A stretch of 64,000 nucleotides of DNA from Chloranthus sessilifolius. Taxonomy: Eukaryota > Streptophyta > Magnoliopsida > Chloranthales > Chloranthaceae. Made by a program: the position numbers and the translations under genes. The notes under the pieces are model-generated. The model searched no databases and was not told the DNA's origin. It saw only the letters and a list, made by a program, of their open reading frames with translations. The DNA lies in NCBI GenBank assembly GCA_021018995.1, contig CM037590.1, positions 101,185,097 to 101,249,096 of the forward strand. Direction: 5' to 3'. Shown in pieces: positions 12,245 to 22,022 of this stretch (position 1 is the first letter of the stretch; each line of letters starts with the position of its first letter).

Positions 12245-13125
12245 TCCTTGGGGTGGACGAATATCTTGGAAGCCTATCAGAAGGCTCAATCTACTGCTGC
12301 TTATAATCTGTTGAATTTGGAGCTGGAGAAAGCCAACACAACTGCAGAGAAGATGAAGGCCAGAATGTTTGAAAAGAGGCTCAACAATGCCCAGGAGATC
12401 TTCAGACTCCAAAAGTAAATTCATGAGACTGACCTCCTCAAACACAGATCTAAATAGCCTCATTGGAAGTTGCTTTGGCTGCTGCCAGAAATGCACCTCA
12501 GCAGCCCACCCCACTCTCTGTTCACATGCCAGACCTTGAGCCTAAAGCTACTCCAGAGCCAACTGCCAAGTCTGAGGAGGTACAACCAAAGCTCTAGCCA
12601 GATAAAGGGAAGGCCCCTCCTGCCTCACCTCCTACAGAGCAGCCTCCACCTACCAAGGCCTCTGTTGTACCTTCAAAAGAGCAAACTTATCCTCCACAGA
12701 GGAAAGTCACTGCTAAGAGGACTGCTTACACAATAGCCTCTATAAAAATTAGCAAACAGCCAGCTGCCCAGTCTGAAGAGGCAAAACCCCCTGACCAGCC
12801 GAAACCCAAAGCAAAAGGGAAGTCCCCAGTGGCCACCACTAAGGAAGACAAAGGCAAATCTCCTATGGTCCCTCTTGAACCCAAAACCAGGAAGATGAGG
12901 GTGAGGGCACCAAAAGCTCCTACTGCCAAGAAACCACCAGCCCAACCTAAGAAACCAAGGCAGCCTAGGAAAAGGACTCCATCTGAGAGTAAAGCTAAGA
13001 AGAAAAAGAGTCCAACTTAGAAGTAAGCACGAAAAAAAGAGGAAAAAGCTGCCCTTACGAAATATGCTCAAAAGATGGGCTGGGATTGGTTTACAGATTC
13101 TGATTCAGATTCTTCCTCCTCTTAG
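12245..13125 (+). pseudogene. Athila third ORF, C-terminal part (E1)
   Basis: Continues the ORF after the solo LTR. It contains a coiled-coil-like stretch (SLGWTNILEAYQKAQ ... LNLELEKANTTAEKMKARM), a Pro/Gln-rich linker, a strongly basic Lys/Pro segment (KAPTAKKPPAQPKKPRQPRK; about 12910-12975) and an acidic-serine tail (DWFTDSDSDSSSS) ending with TAG at 13123-13125. The E4 copy has a similar coiled-coil and Lys-rich end. The basic tail would suit nucleic-acid binding or nuclear import; this is inference. Two or more frame changes and stops. Confidence 0.68.
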
Positions 13126-13818
13126 ATTAGATTGTACTTAGGTTTTTCTTTTCATTCCCTTCCAATCTTCTCCTTGTAATTACAATTGTACATATTTTTC
13201 CAGTTAATAGAATTTTTTGTTTTATTTTGTATATTGATCTGTTCTGTGTGCTTCTTTAAGTTTTTTCTATTTTAGTCTTCATTTTGTTCAATTTCGTCAG
13301 TACCATGGGAGATGCATTTAGGGAGGCTATGCTCATTTGAAATAGGAATCCATGTGAAGGGTAGATGTAGATGTCAACTGAATGGCTGGATGACCTTGTG
13401 CAAATACACAGTCTCAGCACAAATGGTGCCCAGAGGTCGAGTGTTGATCTCGATCAAAGGATTAAAATGGCTTCATTTTCATAATCGTGGGACCTGTCTG
13501 AAGCTTCCTCGTGGAGTCCTGACCGCGCGTAAAGCAAAATTCCACACCTTCCAGTGTGCAGCCGCACGATACACAGGATCCCCTTAAATACCAAGCCTAA
13601 ATTTAGACCATCATTTACTGTTCGCTCTCTTTTCCCATAATCTGTTGTGCACTTTATCATTTCCCACACAATCAGAATTTATTGCCAAGCTTGGAAAGGG
13701 GCAAAACTTTATTACACCGATTCATTTTACACCATCCAAGTCTTTTAAATAGGACATTAGTTCCTCTTCATCTCATCCTTCCTCTTCTAAACCTAGCAGT
13801 CCGGCCCTCCTCACAACC
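13126..13818 (+). other. E1 3' region with promoter-like extra segment absent from E4
   Basis: Up to about 13290 it is T-rich 3' sequence comparable to E4. About 13300-14090 has no counterpart in E4 at the matching place. Before the small ORF at 13819 is a TATA-like TTTAAATAGG (about 13745) and a pyrimidine-rich stretch resembling a 5' UTR. It could be a captured host fragment or a lineage-specific extra ORF with its own promoter. Confidence 0.4.
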
Positions 13819-14058
13819 ATGGTGAGTGACAAACCCAACGAGTTCCCTAACAAATTCTATCCCATGTGGTTGGACCCCCCACCGCCTAAGGAGTCGAACC
13901 CGTTACAATTTTTGTGGGATGAGTATGAAGAAGTCCAGCGGATCCTGGCAAAGGAGGAGAAGAAAAAGGAGAAGAGAGAGAAAAAGAAGAAAAAAATTGA
14001 CCCACTTGCATCTCCCCCACCATCTTCCTCAAACCCTCCCCCACCTACTCCCCCTTGA
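13819..14058 (+). CDS. Small hypothetical ORF (79 aa) in E1 3' region
   Basis: An uninterrupted ORF starting in a favourable context (ACAACCATGG) about 70 bp after a TATA-like sequence. The N-terminal half has an ordinary composition (NKFYPMWLDPPPPKE, then LQFLWDEYEEVQRILAKEE); the C-terminal half is a Lys/Glu helix followed by a Pro/Ser tail. I do not recognise the family. Surrounding ORFs are broken, so an intact ORF with promoter-like upstream sequence is notable, though at 79 codons it could be chance. It lies inside retrotransposon E1. Confidence 0.35.
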   Translation: MVSDKPNEFPNKFYPMWLDPPPPKESNPLQFLWDEYEEVQRILAKEEKKKEKREKKKKKIDPLASPPPSSSNPPPPTPP

Positions 14059-15813
14059 TCCCTCTCTCCCCTCCCCCATTTTGTCTATTCTTTTTACATC
14101 TTTTTATAATATTTTCTTTTTATTATAATGAATGTTTCTTTTGGTTCTATACTGTTAAGTTTAACATTTTTGATTATTTCTGTTTCTCTGTCTTCTTTTG
14201 TGTTTCTTTGTTCCGTATTCAATCTACTGCACATCCAGTCTAGCCTTTGAACCAGTGAGGACACTGCTCCTCATGGTTTGGGGGTGTGGCAAGATAGGTC
14301 TACCAATAGAATAGTTACTTTTAGTACAGTAATGGTGGTATAACTGGGATGAATAAAGTCAATTTCCACTTAACTTGATACAATGAGAAAACTTGTAAAA
14401 AATTAAAATATTTTTCCAGACTTTTCGAAACTGAAAAAGTTAAAAATCTTAACACCACCATGAAGCTAATATCAGAAAAAAATTCCGTATTCAATTTGAG
14501 GACCATATCTAGTGAGATTTGGGCCCATCATTTTCTTTTGAAGAGTGTTTTTGGCATTATTTCTGCTCTGAGGACTGATTGAATCAAGACTTTTTCACTA
14601 GAAGTTGTGCACCTCCAAATCAAAACTAATTGACAGCACTCATGATACTAAGGAAATGATCCAAGGCCTTCATTTGGACAGTTTGAGCCTGAAAATCCAA
14701 CCTTTTAAAATCTGCCCTTTTGCATACACTAATTAAGCCTTAAAAATCATACTTTTCTTTGACAGACACCAGAATACTTGCACCTTAACCTCATGACCTG
14801 ATTCAACCTCACCCTCACTCTGAGAATTCAGAAGGTAAAGGAGAAGGAGTTAAAGATAGTGAGAATGGTCCAACATTCTGTGGAAGGTGAAGAAAAGCAA
14901 CTTGTGAACAGCGGTGTATCAATGGCAGTTGTGTGGCAGTTCTTCATAAAAAAATCGTAAAAAGAATAAATAAAAATAAAAAGAGAACAAGAAAGAGAAG
15001 TCTAGAGAAGAACATCATCTGAAAATTGAAAAGAAGAGAAGAAGTTGGCCACTTTGATTCTGGAATATATCAAGTAAGATGAAGTTTTGCTGAAATGAAG
15101 GTTGTGAAGTCATGAATCACTCCTTACCTTGCTGATTTCTTAATTTGGATCCCCTTGATTCTTTACATCCCTCACCCATAAGCCACATTACAACCCATTC
15201 AACAAGACCTTGTGAATCCAAAGTAAAATGAACTGTCATGTGGAGATGAGGAGTTGTCCAGTCTATGGTGAAAAGTCATGAGGATGTCAGAAATTAGAAG
15301 CTTTGCCTATGCTCATGCTTGCAGGCCCATTTAGAGTTTGTAACTGCTATTGAGCTGTTTTGAATGTGAACACCCTCAGATTATTAATGTTAAGAGATAG
15401 CCCTAGTGAGAATTGGGTCTAAATTTTAACTTCATTGGGGTTGTATCCAACCTGAATTTTGAATTTAAGGCAAGCTGGGCACTGATTTTTACCCATAGAA
15501 TTTCTAATGTTAGATGAATGGTGGTGATGCAAACACATGTTAACTTTTAAGTTTTAAATGGCCTGCAATATTGCTGTAGTTTCCTCTAAGTGTTAAAGAA
15601 TGGGTGTGGAATGAAGCTTTGTACATTTAAATTTGTGTTGTCATTAACTGCACTATACTTAACTGTTCTAATGGTGAAGTTTGTGGGTGTCTTCACTGAA
15701 AACCCTCAGGAGACTTCACTCCTCCACTAGGGATCATATGCTAAATGTACCTGTGATCCCTACGAAAGTGGCATTTAATTAGTTACAGCTTTGCTAAGGG
15801 ACTAGCAAAGATT
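14059..15813 (+). other. E1 3' untranslated region with internal polypurine-like tract
   Basis: No coding region seen. GGTTTGGGGGTGTGGC at 14275-14290 closely resembles the polypurine tract next to the 3' LTR (15814-15826), and E4 has a related tract on the minus strand at 18510-18525. It may be a second priming site for plus-strand DNA. The rest is AT-rich single-copy-looking sequence. Confidence 0.5.
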
Positions 15814-15826
15814 AGGTTTGGGGGTG
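15814..15826 (+). other. Polypurine tract of E1
   Basis: AGGTTTGGGGGTG directly abuts the 3' LTR start (TGTTAAGACC at 15827), the position required for plus-strand priming. Confidence 0.8.
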
Positions 15827-18291
15827 TGTTAAGACCTGAAAAGTATCACTTTTCACCCCTTAACTTAATCTTTGTTAGACCCTGAATCATTTAATAAATG
15901 TGTTTTAAGTCTATCCTGTAGGTAATAAGCAAAAGCTGCAAATAAGCCCCTAACCATGCCAAGAAGCCTACTGTTGTCCCAGAAGTTCCTCAGAAGAAAG
16001 AAGGTTAAACCCAGACAGAGAATTGGCTGCAGCATAGGCACAGCATAGCAGAAACAAATCAAGAAGAATGCCTCGTGCAGATGTCGCAGGGCTCAATTAA
16101 ACCAGAAAGAATGCGTCGTGCAGTTGTCGTGGGCTTCTTAAGGGAGCACACCAACTGGTCGCGCCGTTCGCGCGCAGATGGATGTCAGCAAGGAGTAAAA
16201 AGCATACGTCATGCGGTTCTCATGAGGTTCAGTCTTAAGCACTCGCGAAGCACTCACACAGTCTTGCGCAACTCAAGAGATGAGTCTTCAACCTTTACGC
16301 GATTCACTGAATAGAGAGAGCTCCAGGCATTCCTGCACACAACTGTCGCGCAGTTACCGCAGGATACAAACTTTCAAGGAACTGCTCGTGTGATCCAGAA
16401 GCCCATGTACATTGTTTTCTTCACGAGGATCGCCGCGAGATTCATCAAGGAACGAACTGCGCGCACAATTCCCGCATCATTCAAATGGAAAGACCAACCC
16501 CGCGACGACCAGAGCATCCCCGCGATGACCAAAGTATCAACCCCGCGACTGCAAGAGCTTCAAGTCAAAGCAACCCCGTGACGCCAATTCTATCAAGCGA
16601 TAAGACCTGGAAAGCCTTTCTACCTAGCGAGGCTCGGGTTCTTAACTTCTCCCCACTTCTGTAGGGGTAATCTGGGAACTTCCAGCAATTAGGACACGCA
16701 CTCTAATGCTCCAATCTCTGTGCACACGCCTCGAGGCATCCAAGGAATAGAAATGGGCCATGTTAGCATTGATAAATTAGGGTTTTTCTAACCCTAATTC
16801 ACAGAGAGCCGACTACTATATAAGCCTAAGCCTAGCTTAGGTTTAGGGGACTTGAACTTGACTTTTGTACTCCTTGAAACTGACTGTAGAATTATAGTAG
16901 GCTAAGGTTAGGGTTTAGGAGTTTTCTTTTTCCTTTTTCCTTCTCTCCATAGTCTAGCACTTGCTGGCTATGCCTTTGTATGATTATTTGGTATAGTTTT
17001 AATGGAGTTTTGTAATAGGATCTATTACATGTATGGGATTGGTGTTTTGTGAGTTATTCTGTACAAGATTGCTGCCTTGAGATCTTCCATTGCTAAGTTG
17101 TATTGTAAGCAATGGAGGATTGCCTTTAAGGTTTTACTTAGATTTAAGTGACCTGTGTGTCCAGGTTAGGCACATTGCAGGCTTAGCCCCACCACAGGAC
17201 CCACTAAATCTGAATCCCCATGGGAGCTTGAGCTGGTAGCCTTATGAACATGGTGGCGGTAGCAATGTTCTTGTTCTGTCTTAGACCTCTGTGAGGAGGA
17301 TAGCCTCTGTGGATAGTCTGTGACCATTCAAGTGGACAGATTATAGCCCTAGGGTGAGGCCAATCCACAAATCTAAGACAGATTCTTCTTCTCTACACTT
17401 GTGCTTGTAGCCTTGTGAGAGATTGTGCAGAGACAGACTCTCCTATATTTGTATAGACCCACCATCAGATGGCAGATTTGATCTAGCTGTAGAGATTGTA
17501 GGCTTGTGACTGGATCACTACTGTCTTTCTAAAGTAGTGAACAGCCAAGCTTAAAAGCTAGTACTCAAACTCTTGCTAGTTTTGTGTGTCCAGGCTAGTG
17601 CACGTTGTAGGCCTAGCCCCACACACAGAACTTTAGAGGTTGAGGTTCCTATGCATTCTTGAGTTTGTAGCCTGGATGAACTAGTGCCTACAATGATACA
17701 CTTGTTCTGACCCATCTCTGGATTGTAATTCCCCTATTGGATAGTCTGTGACCATTTAAGTGGACAGGTTATAGCCATAAGGGATTGGATCATGGCACAG
17801 GGGTGAGTTGGATTCTTTTTCCTCTTTGGTGATAATGTAGCCATTGGACAGGATTTCTCAAGTAGCAGATCTAAGTATGAGTTATAAGACCCATCAGATC
17901 TGTACCTAATAGCATACTTCTCACCCTTTTATATTTATTTTCTCACACTCCATCACTCTTCTCAACCCTTTCTGTAGTTTAGGCAGTAAGTTACCTTAGG
18001 ATTTAGACTATAGTGACCATAAATCCCCTTCCATTTAGGATTGTCAGATCTGTAGCCAGATCTGGAGGGCCTACTAAAGATAGCTCCCTTGGAGCTTTAG
18101 ATCAAATTTCCCTATGGGACAAACTCTTACTTATCAAAACTTGCTACAATAGGCCCTGTATCTTGCAGGGCTGTGTATTTTTAGGCTTGCTGCTATGTAG
18201 TTTTCAATCCACCTTTGATTCATTTTCACTAACCCCATTCTTATCACTGTCTCCAATAAAGGAAGTAGCAAGCACTAAAAATACCTCAACA
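15827..18291 (+). repeat. E1 3' LTR (2465 bp)
   Basis: Begins TGTTAAGACCTG and ends CTCAACA. It matches the 5' LTR (1-1709) and the E3 5' LTR (59370-61822). TATA box at 16817-16824, telomere-like GTTAGGGTTTAGG near 16908. U3 contains a CpG-rich motif array (16060-16575). No ORF of significance. Confidence 0.95.
16060..16575 (+). promoter_or_regulatory. CGCG-type motif array in E1 LTR U3
   Basis: A CpG-dense block in an otherwise CpG-poor LTR, with imperfect repeats of CGYGCAG followed by GTCGCRGG (for example near 16073 and 16110), and CCCGCGAYGACC repeats near 16500-16560. The E3 LTR has the same block (about 59610-60115). Many differences between copies are CG to TG or CA, consistent with cytosine methylation. 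It lies about 230-750 bp from the LTR start, the same offset as the motif arrays of E4 and the solo LTR. Confidence 0.6.
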
Positions 18292-18822
18292 TATATCCTC
18301 ACAATTTTCTCTCTTCTCAAGTTCACTAAGCACTAATTTTTGAAAATTCCTGACATTTGCTTCAAGAAAATGTTATAACTATCACATGTTTCAGTTTTTA
18401 AAAAAAATTAATTTCCTCTTTTTAAAATATCAGTTGGGAAATTATTTTATTTTCTCAATTTCTTGTTAAAATCTTGCTGCACTATCATTAACTATCCATT
18501 GGCAGACCTGCCACACCCCAAAACCTATGAGGAGCAGTGTCGTCACTGCTTGAAAGATAAGGAAATGTTCAGCAGGGGACATAGACAAAAGCAAGGAAAG
18601 CAAATAACTGCAGCGAAACAAAGAACATTAATGCACACACAAGATAAGAACTAGGAGTAAACAAAACACACTACTAATGAGAAACAAAACAGAAAGAAAG
18701 CAAGGAAATTACAGTGAATAAACTAAATTAAAATTCCTTTATTAACACCAAAATATGCACAATGTAAAGGAAAGTGTTCTACAAGAGATTATGCAAAAAG
18801 TATCCTAACTGTACAACCCTAA

Positions 18823-21461
18823 TCATCTCTCATTATACTCATCTCTCAACTTCGCCTTCCTTTTCAATTTTTCAGCTCACTTCTCAGCCTTGGTTTGTTC
18901 TTTGGTAGTAGCTACCTCCTCAGACTGGGTAGCTGTCTCTTTGTCAATCTGTAGGGTGGACTCAGCTGCTTGGGCAGGCTGGCCAGCAGTCAATTGAGCA
19001 ATTTTCCTTTTAAGGATTTCAATTTGTCATACAATTCTTGGGCTGCCTTGTTGCGAGATTAGGAAGCAGCCAACCTCTTCTCTAATCCATCAACTCTTGA
19101 TTTCTCAGAGGCTGCAATGAGCTGTGCAGCTTCATAGTTGAGTAAAATGCTTTGCCAGCCCATGGATATCTTTGACATTTCCTAATTGTAATCCATAATT
19201 ATTTACTCGATCTTGGCTTCATAAGGCAACTCAATTGATCTGTGGAGGGCAGCCATTCCTCGCACAACATCCTTCTTGAGGTAAGGGTTTTGTTTCATGA
19301 TATGGAGGAGGGTAGCGTATAGAGGGGGGTGAGGAAAGGAGGAAGCGAGGAGTATGAACTGAGGAGAGTAAAGTTCAGGAACTGGGTAAGTTGGGGTTAG
19401 GATTAGGTCCTCCACATCTGTGGCAGCATCAGAGGTAGCTACCTCAGGTGGAAAATTAAGTTGGGGTTGTGGGAGGATGATTGGCTGAGGTAGGGGAATG
19501 ATGGGAGGTTGGATAAGGTCAGGATGGGGTTCTGGTTCAGGTGTAGTTTGAGTAGAAGCATCCTTATAGGTAGGAGAGGGGATGGCTGGTTGTTTGGAAG
19601 GTTTGGTTAAAAGTTGCAAGGTGGAGTGGATGGCATGGAGGCTAGTTGGCAAGGAGGATTGACTTTAGAGTGTGGAGTTCATGGTTTAGAGTGTGGCCCC
19701 AATTGATGATTGAGTTTGGGTATTGGCCATCAGCTGGGATTGGAGTGAAAGTAAAAGTTGAAGGATTTGAGGTAAAGGGTCAGGTGTGACAAGGGTTGTG
19801 GGTTGGATGGATGGAATTGGTGGAATGGGGAAGTGTGGTCATGGGTAAAAGGTGGGGTGGGTGAGTCTGGTAGTGGGGTGTACTCATGTCCAATATTGTC
19901 CATAATAGACTTTATTAGAGATGAGTAACCCTCACTAGCGATCAGGTCTTGGGTATGTGGAGGTGAGATGGAAAAAATGGGATCAAATTCAAAGGGAATG
20001 GATAGAGGGGAAGAAGTGGCTGGGCCAGCTGATGAAGTTGGTGCAGGGCTCAAAGGTGAAGTGGGTAATATGGATGGACTGGTTGGAATGGTGCGTGAAG
20101 GTAAGGTAGGGTTTGGGTCAATAGTAAAAGGGATGGATAGAGGTGTGGATGTGGTGATGGTGGAAAAGGAGGCAAAGGTGCTGGGAGGTATGGAGGTTGG
20201 AATGGAGGGTAGGGAAACTATTATGGATGGTGTGATAGAAGGGATGGTGAGGCTAGCCCTCTCAGAGCTGACAGAGGATACAACTAAGACATATGTAGGC
20301 ACAAGTGGAGGAATAGCAGATGCGAGCAAAGGCTCAGAGGGGATTGCTGGAAAGGTTTCAGGTTGAGGTGGAGCTTCTACCTCAGTCACCTCACTGGACT
20401 TGTTTTTACTCTTGCCAATGAGGGTCCTACTGGCAGACTAGGCCCTCTTCCTAAATGCTTTAGGGGTCACCTTCTTTACTTCCTCCCCCTCTTTGAAAAC
20501 AAATCCTTTTCTCTTAAGCAAGGCAATACTGAGCCTGCTGTAGGGTAGTCCTGGTAAGACTTGGGCCTTCCTATACTTGTCATTCACATCCACCATGGCC
20601 TCAAACACTAAATGAGTAGCATTTATAAATTGGCCCTTGGAGAAGAAATATAGGGCATCCACTATTGGCACTCTCCTTTCTTATTGGTGCCCACTCACAT
20701 AGATGTTTTTCCTCAAAATTGAATCAAAGAAATGCATATTGGGGTGTAAATCTCTTCGCATAATTGAGTCCTCAGACCCCACAATGCCCTGAGTGAGGTG
20801 CCTGACCATTGCTTTGAAAGGCCTAGTCTCAGGCTCAAGCGATCCATAGGATGGATAAAAAATAGAAGGTACCCCCAATGCTATCCCTATATCTCTGTAA
20901 TCCACCACCAACTCTATATGATCAATCAAAATAACAAGGCAGGGCTCAAGTGAATCTGGCTTGGTTTGTTTCCTAAGATTCTGATACCACAACTTAACCA
21001 GCCTTGGGTAAGATTTTTCATTCAGTGGGCTCAACATGGGTGTCAGGCCTGCCTTTACCAAATAATTCAAAGTATCCAGACACTCCGCTACCTTAGAAAA
21101 ATAGGGGGTGTCAACAATAGTCTCTGGGATCAGACTTAAGGCATCCACAAAGTCCTTGCGTGTGGATCTGAGCAAAGTGACTTCAGGCTCCAATTCAGGG
21201 TTAGGCTCAGCCTCAAGAATTTCAGGCACAAGGTTAGGTTGTGTCTCAGGGACGTCCTCAACAATGTCTTCACTGATTTGGGCCTTCTTTAATTTCTTAG
21301 CCTTCTTGGTTTTGACAATTTTCTCAGCTTCCTCCATGACAAGTTTCCTTTTGGCAGGTGGGGTTTCCCTAAGCTTTGTGGTCTGCCTATTCGATGACTT
21401 TGGTGGCAGATTTAGAAGCCACTTTGAAAAGATTAGCCAATGTGTCCTCTTGACCAGCCAT
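18823..21461 (-). pseudogene. Athila third ORF (E4), mildly decayed
   Basis: Starts ATG at 21461 (MAGQEDTLANLFKV). After an early frame change it reads through a conserved N-terminal domain (20440-21340: KEDFVDAL-like region, DIGIALGVPSIFYPSYGS, FKAMVRHLTQGIVG, then IVDALYFFSKGQF). Next come a Ser/Thr/Pro-rich linker (19730-20390), the conserved PYLKKDVVRGMAALHRSIE (about 19230), a coiled-coil stretch (19000-19180: AAQLIAASEKSRVDGLEKRL) and a Lys-rich end near 18823. The architecture equals that of E1. The N-terminal region looks like the putative plant transposon protein domain; no membrane segment is seen, so env is unlikely. Long open frames (218 and 219 codons) indicate recent coding. Function unknown. 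Confidence 0.72.
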
Positions 21462-21779
21462 TACTCAATTAACACAATATCAATCATCACGAATTCAATA
21501 GCAATTACCACAAAGACTTCTCAAATGACCCAAACAAAGTAAAGATTGAAATGCCAAGCTTGGAAATCACTAAGAGGAGCTGAAGAGAAGCTTACTAGCA
21601 GAAACCTAGGGTTTCACGGATCTTAAAATGCACAACACCAAACCAGCTCAAACCAGGTGTGAAGTGTAGCTTTTGATGGATTAAAGCAATGGGGAAAATA
21701 GCCAGGAAGTTGCAATAACAGCTAGTGAGATAGAGAGAGAAAAAGTAAAATGGAAAAGTCACCAGAGCAACTTAAAGCG

Positions 21780-22017
21780 CAAAGAGAAGCTGTTGAATGG
21801 CAAAAATGGAGCTATCGTTAGGTTTAAAGCAATGGGGAACGAGCTTCGATAGTTTGATGCATCCTGTCGAGAAGTGCAAAGTGACAGATCCTCACGAGAG
21901 GTCCACACAATCCTGTCGACGAGTTCAAGAAGTCAGAAGCCATCTTTTCGAGAGGTTCATAGAACCTCTCGATAGGTTCTTTGAAATCAATATGCAATCC
22001 TCTCGATAGGTTTTGAG
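21780..22017 (-). promoter_or_regulatory. CTCGAYAGGTT motif array upstream of E4 third ORF (part 1)
   Basis: About seven copies of CCTSTCGAYAGGTT-like motifs in both orientations (for example near 21845, 21867, 21915, 21940, 21967 and 22000), continuing at 44620-44870 beyond the E2 insertion. The array lies 320-800 bp upstream of the third-ORF start when E2 is ignored. The same motif makes up the U3 array of the E4 LTR (49200-49835). Confidence 0.7.
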
Positions 22018-22022
22018 GCTCC
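22018..22022 (+). repeat. Target-site duplication GCTCC (left) of E2
   Basis: GCTCC directly precedes E2 and recurs at 44615-44619 directly after it. A perfect 5-bp duplication, typical of gypsy integrase. Confidence 0.97.

Larger units (their letters stand above)
1..18291 (+). mobile_element. E1: Athila-lineage LTR retrotransposon, 5' LTR truncated by window edge
   Basis: Two matching LTRs (1-1709 and 15827-18291) bracket a tRNA-Asp-type PBS, a decayed Athila pol (3130-6690), a long proline-rich third ORF (7953-13125) and a purine-rich tract at the 3' LTR. Position 1 aligns with 16577, so about 750 bp of the 5' LTR lie outside the window. The 3' LTR ends ...AACA at 18291 and is followed by TATAT, the presumed target-site copy; its partner is outside. 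A solo LTR interrupts the third ORF. Downstream sequence is the 3' part of minus-strand element E4, so E1 probably inserted into E4. The pol is far more decayed than the LTRs are diverged, which suggests a non-autonomous copy mobilised in trans. Confidence 0.93.
18292..22017 (-). mobile_element. E4 (3' part): Athila-lineage element interrupted by E2
   Basis: Minus-strand Athila sequence holding the third ORF and part of the 3' UTR. It continues across the E2 insertion: 22017 joins 44620 once one GCTCC copy and E2 are removed, in the middle of a CTCGAYAGGTT motif array present on both sides. At 18292 it is cut by the end of E1, about 220 bp past its internal polypurine-like tract (18510-18525). 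Its 3' LTR is not in the window. Confidence 0.85.

Noticed and set aside
12673..13071. 132-codon minus-strand hydrophobic ORF that could look like a membrane protein
   Set aside because: Antisense of the Lys/Pro-rich tail of the E1 third ORF.
7953..13125. Retroviral-type envelope gene
   Set aside because: Position fits, but no signal peptide, fusion peptide or transmembrane segment is seen in E1 or E4; kept as third ORF of unknown function.
19968..20366. 132-codon plus-strand Gly/Met-rich ORF
   Set aside because: Shadow of the Ser/Thr/Pro-rich linker of the E4 third ORF on the minus strand.
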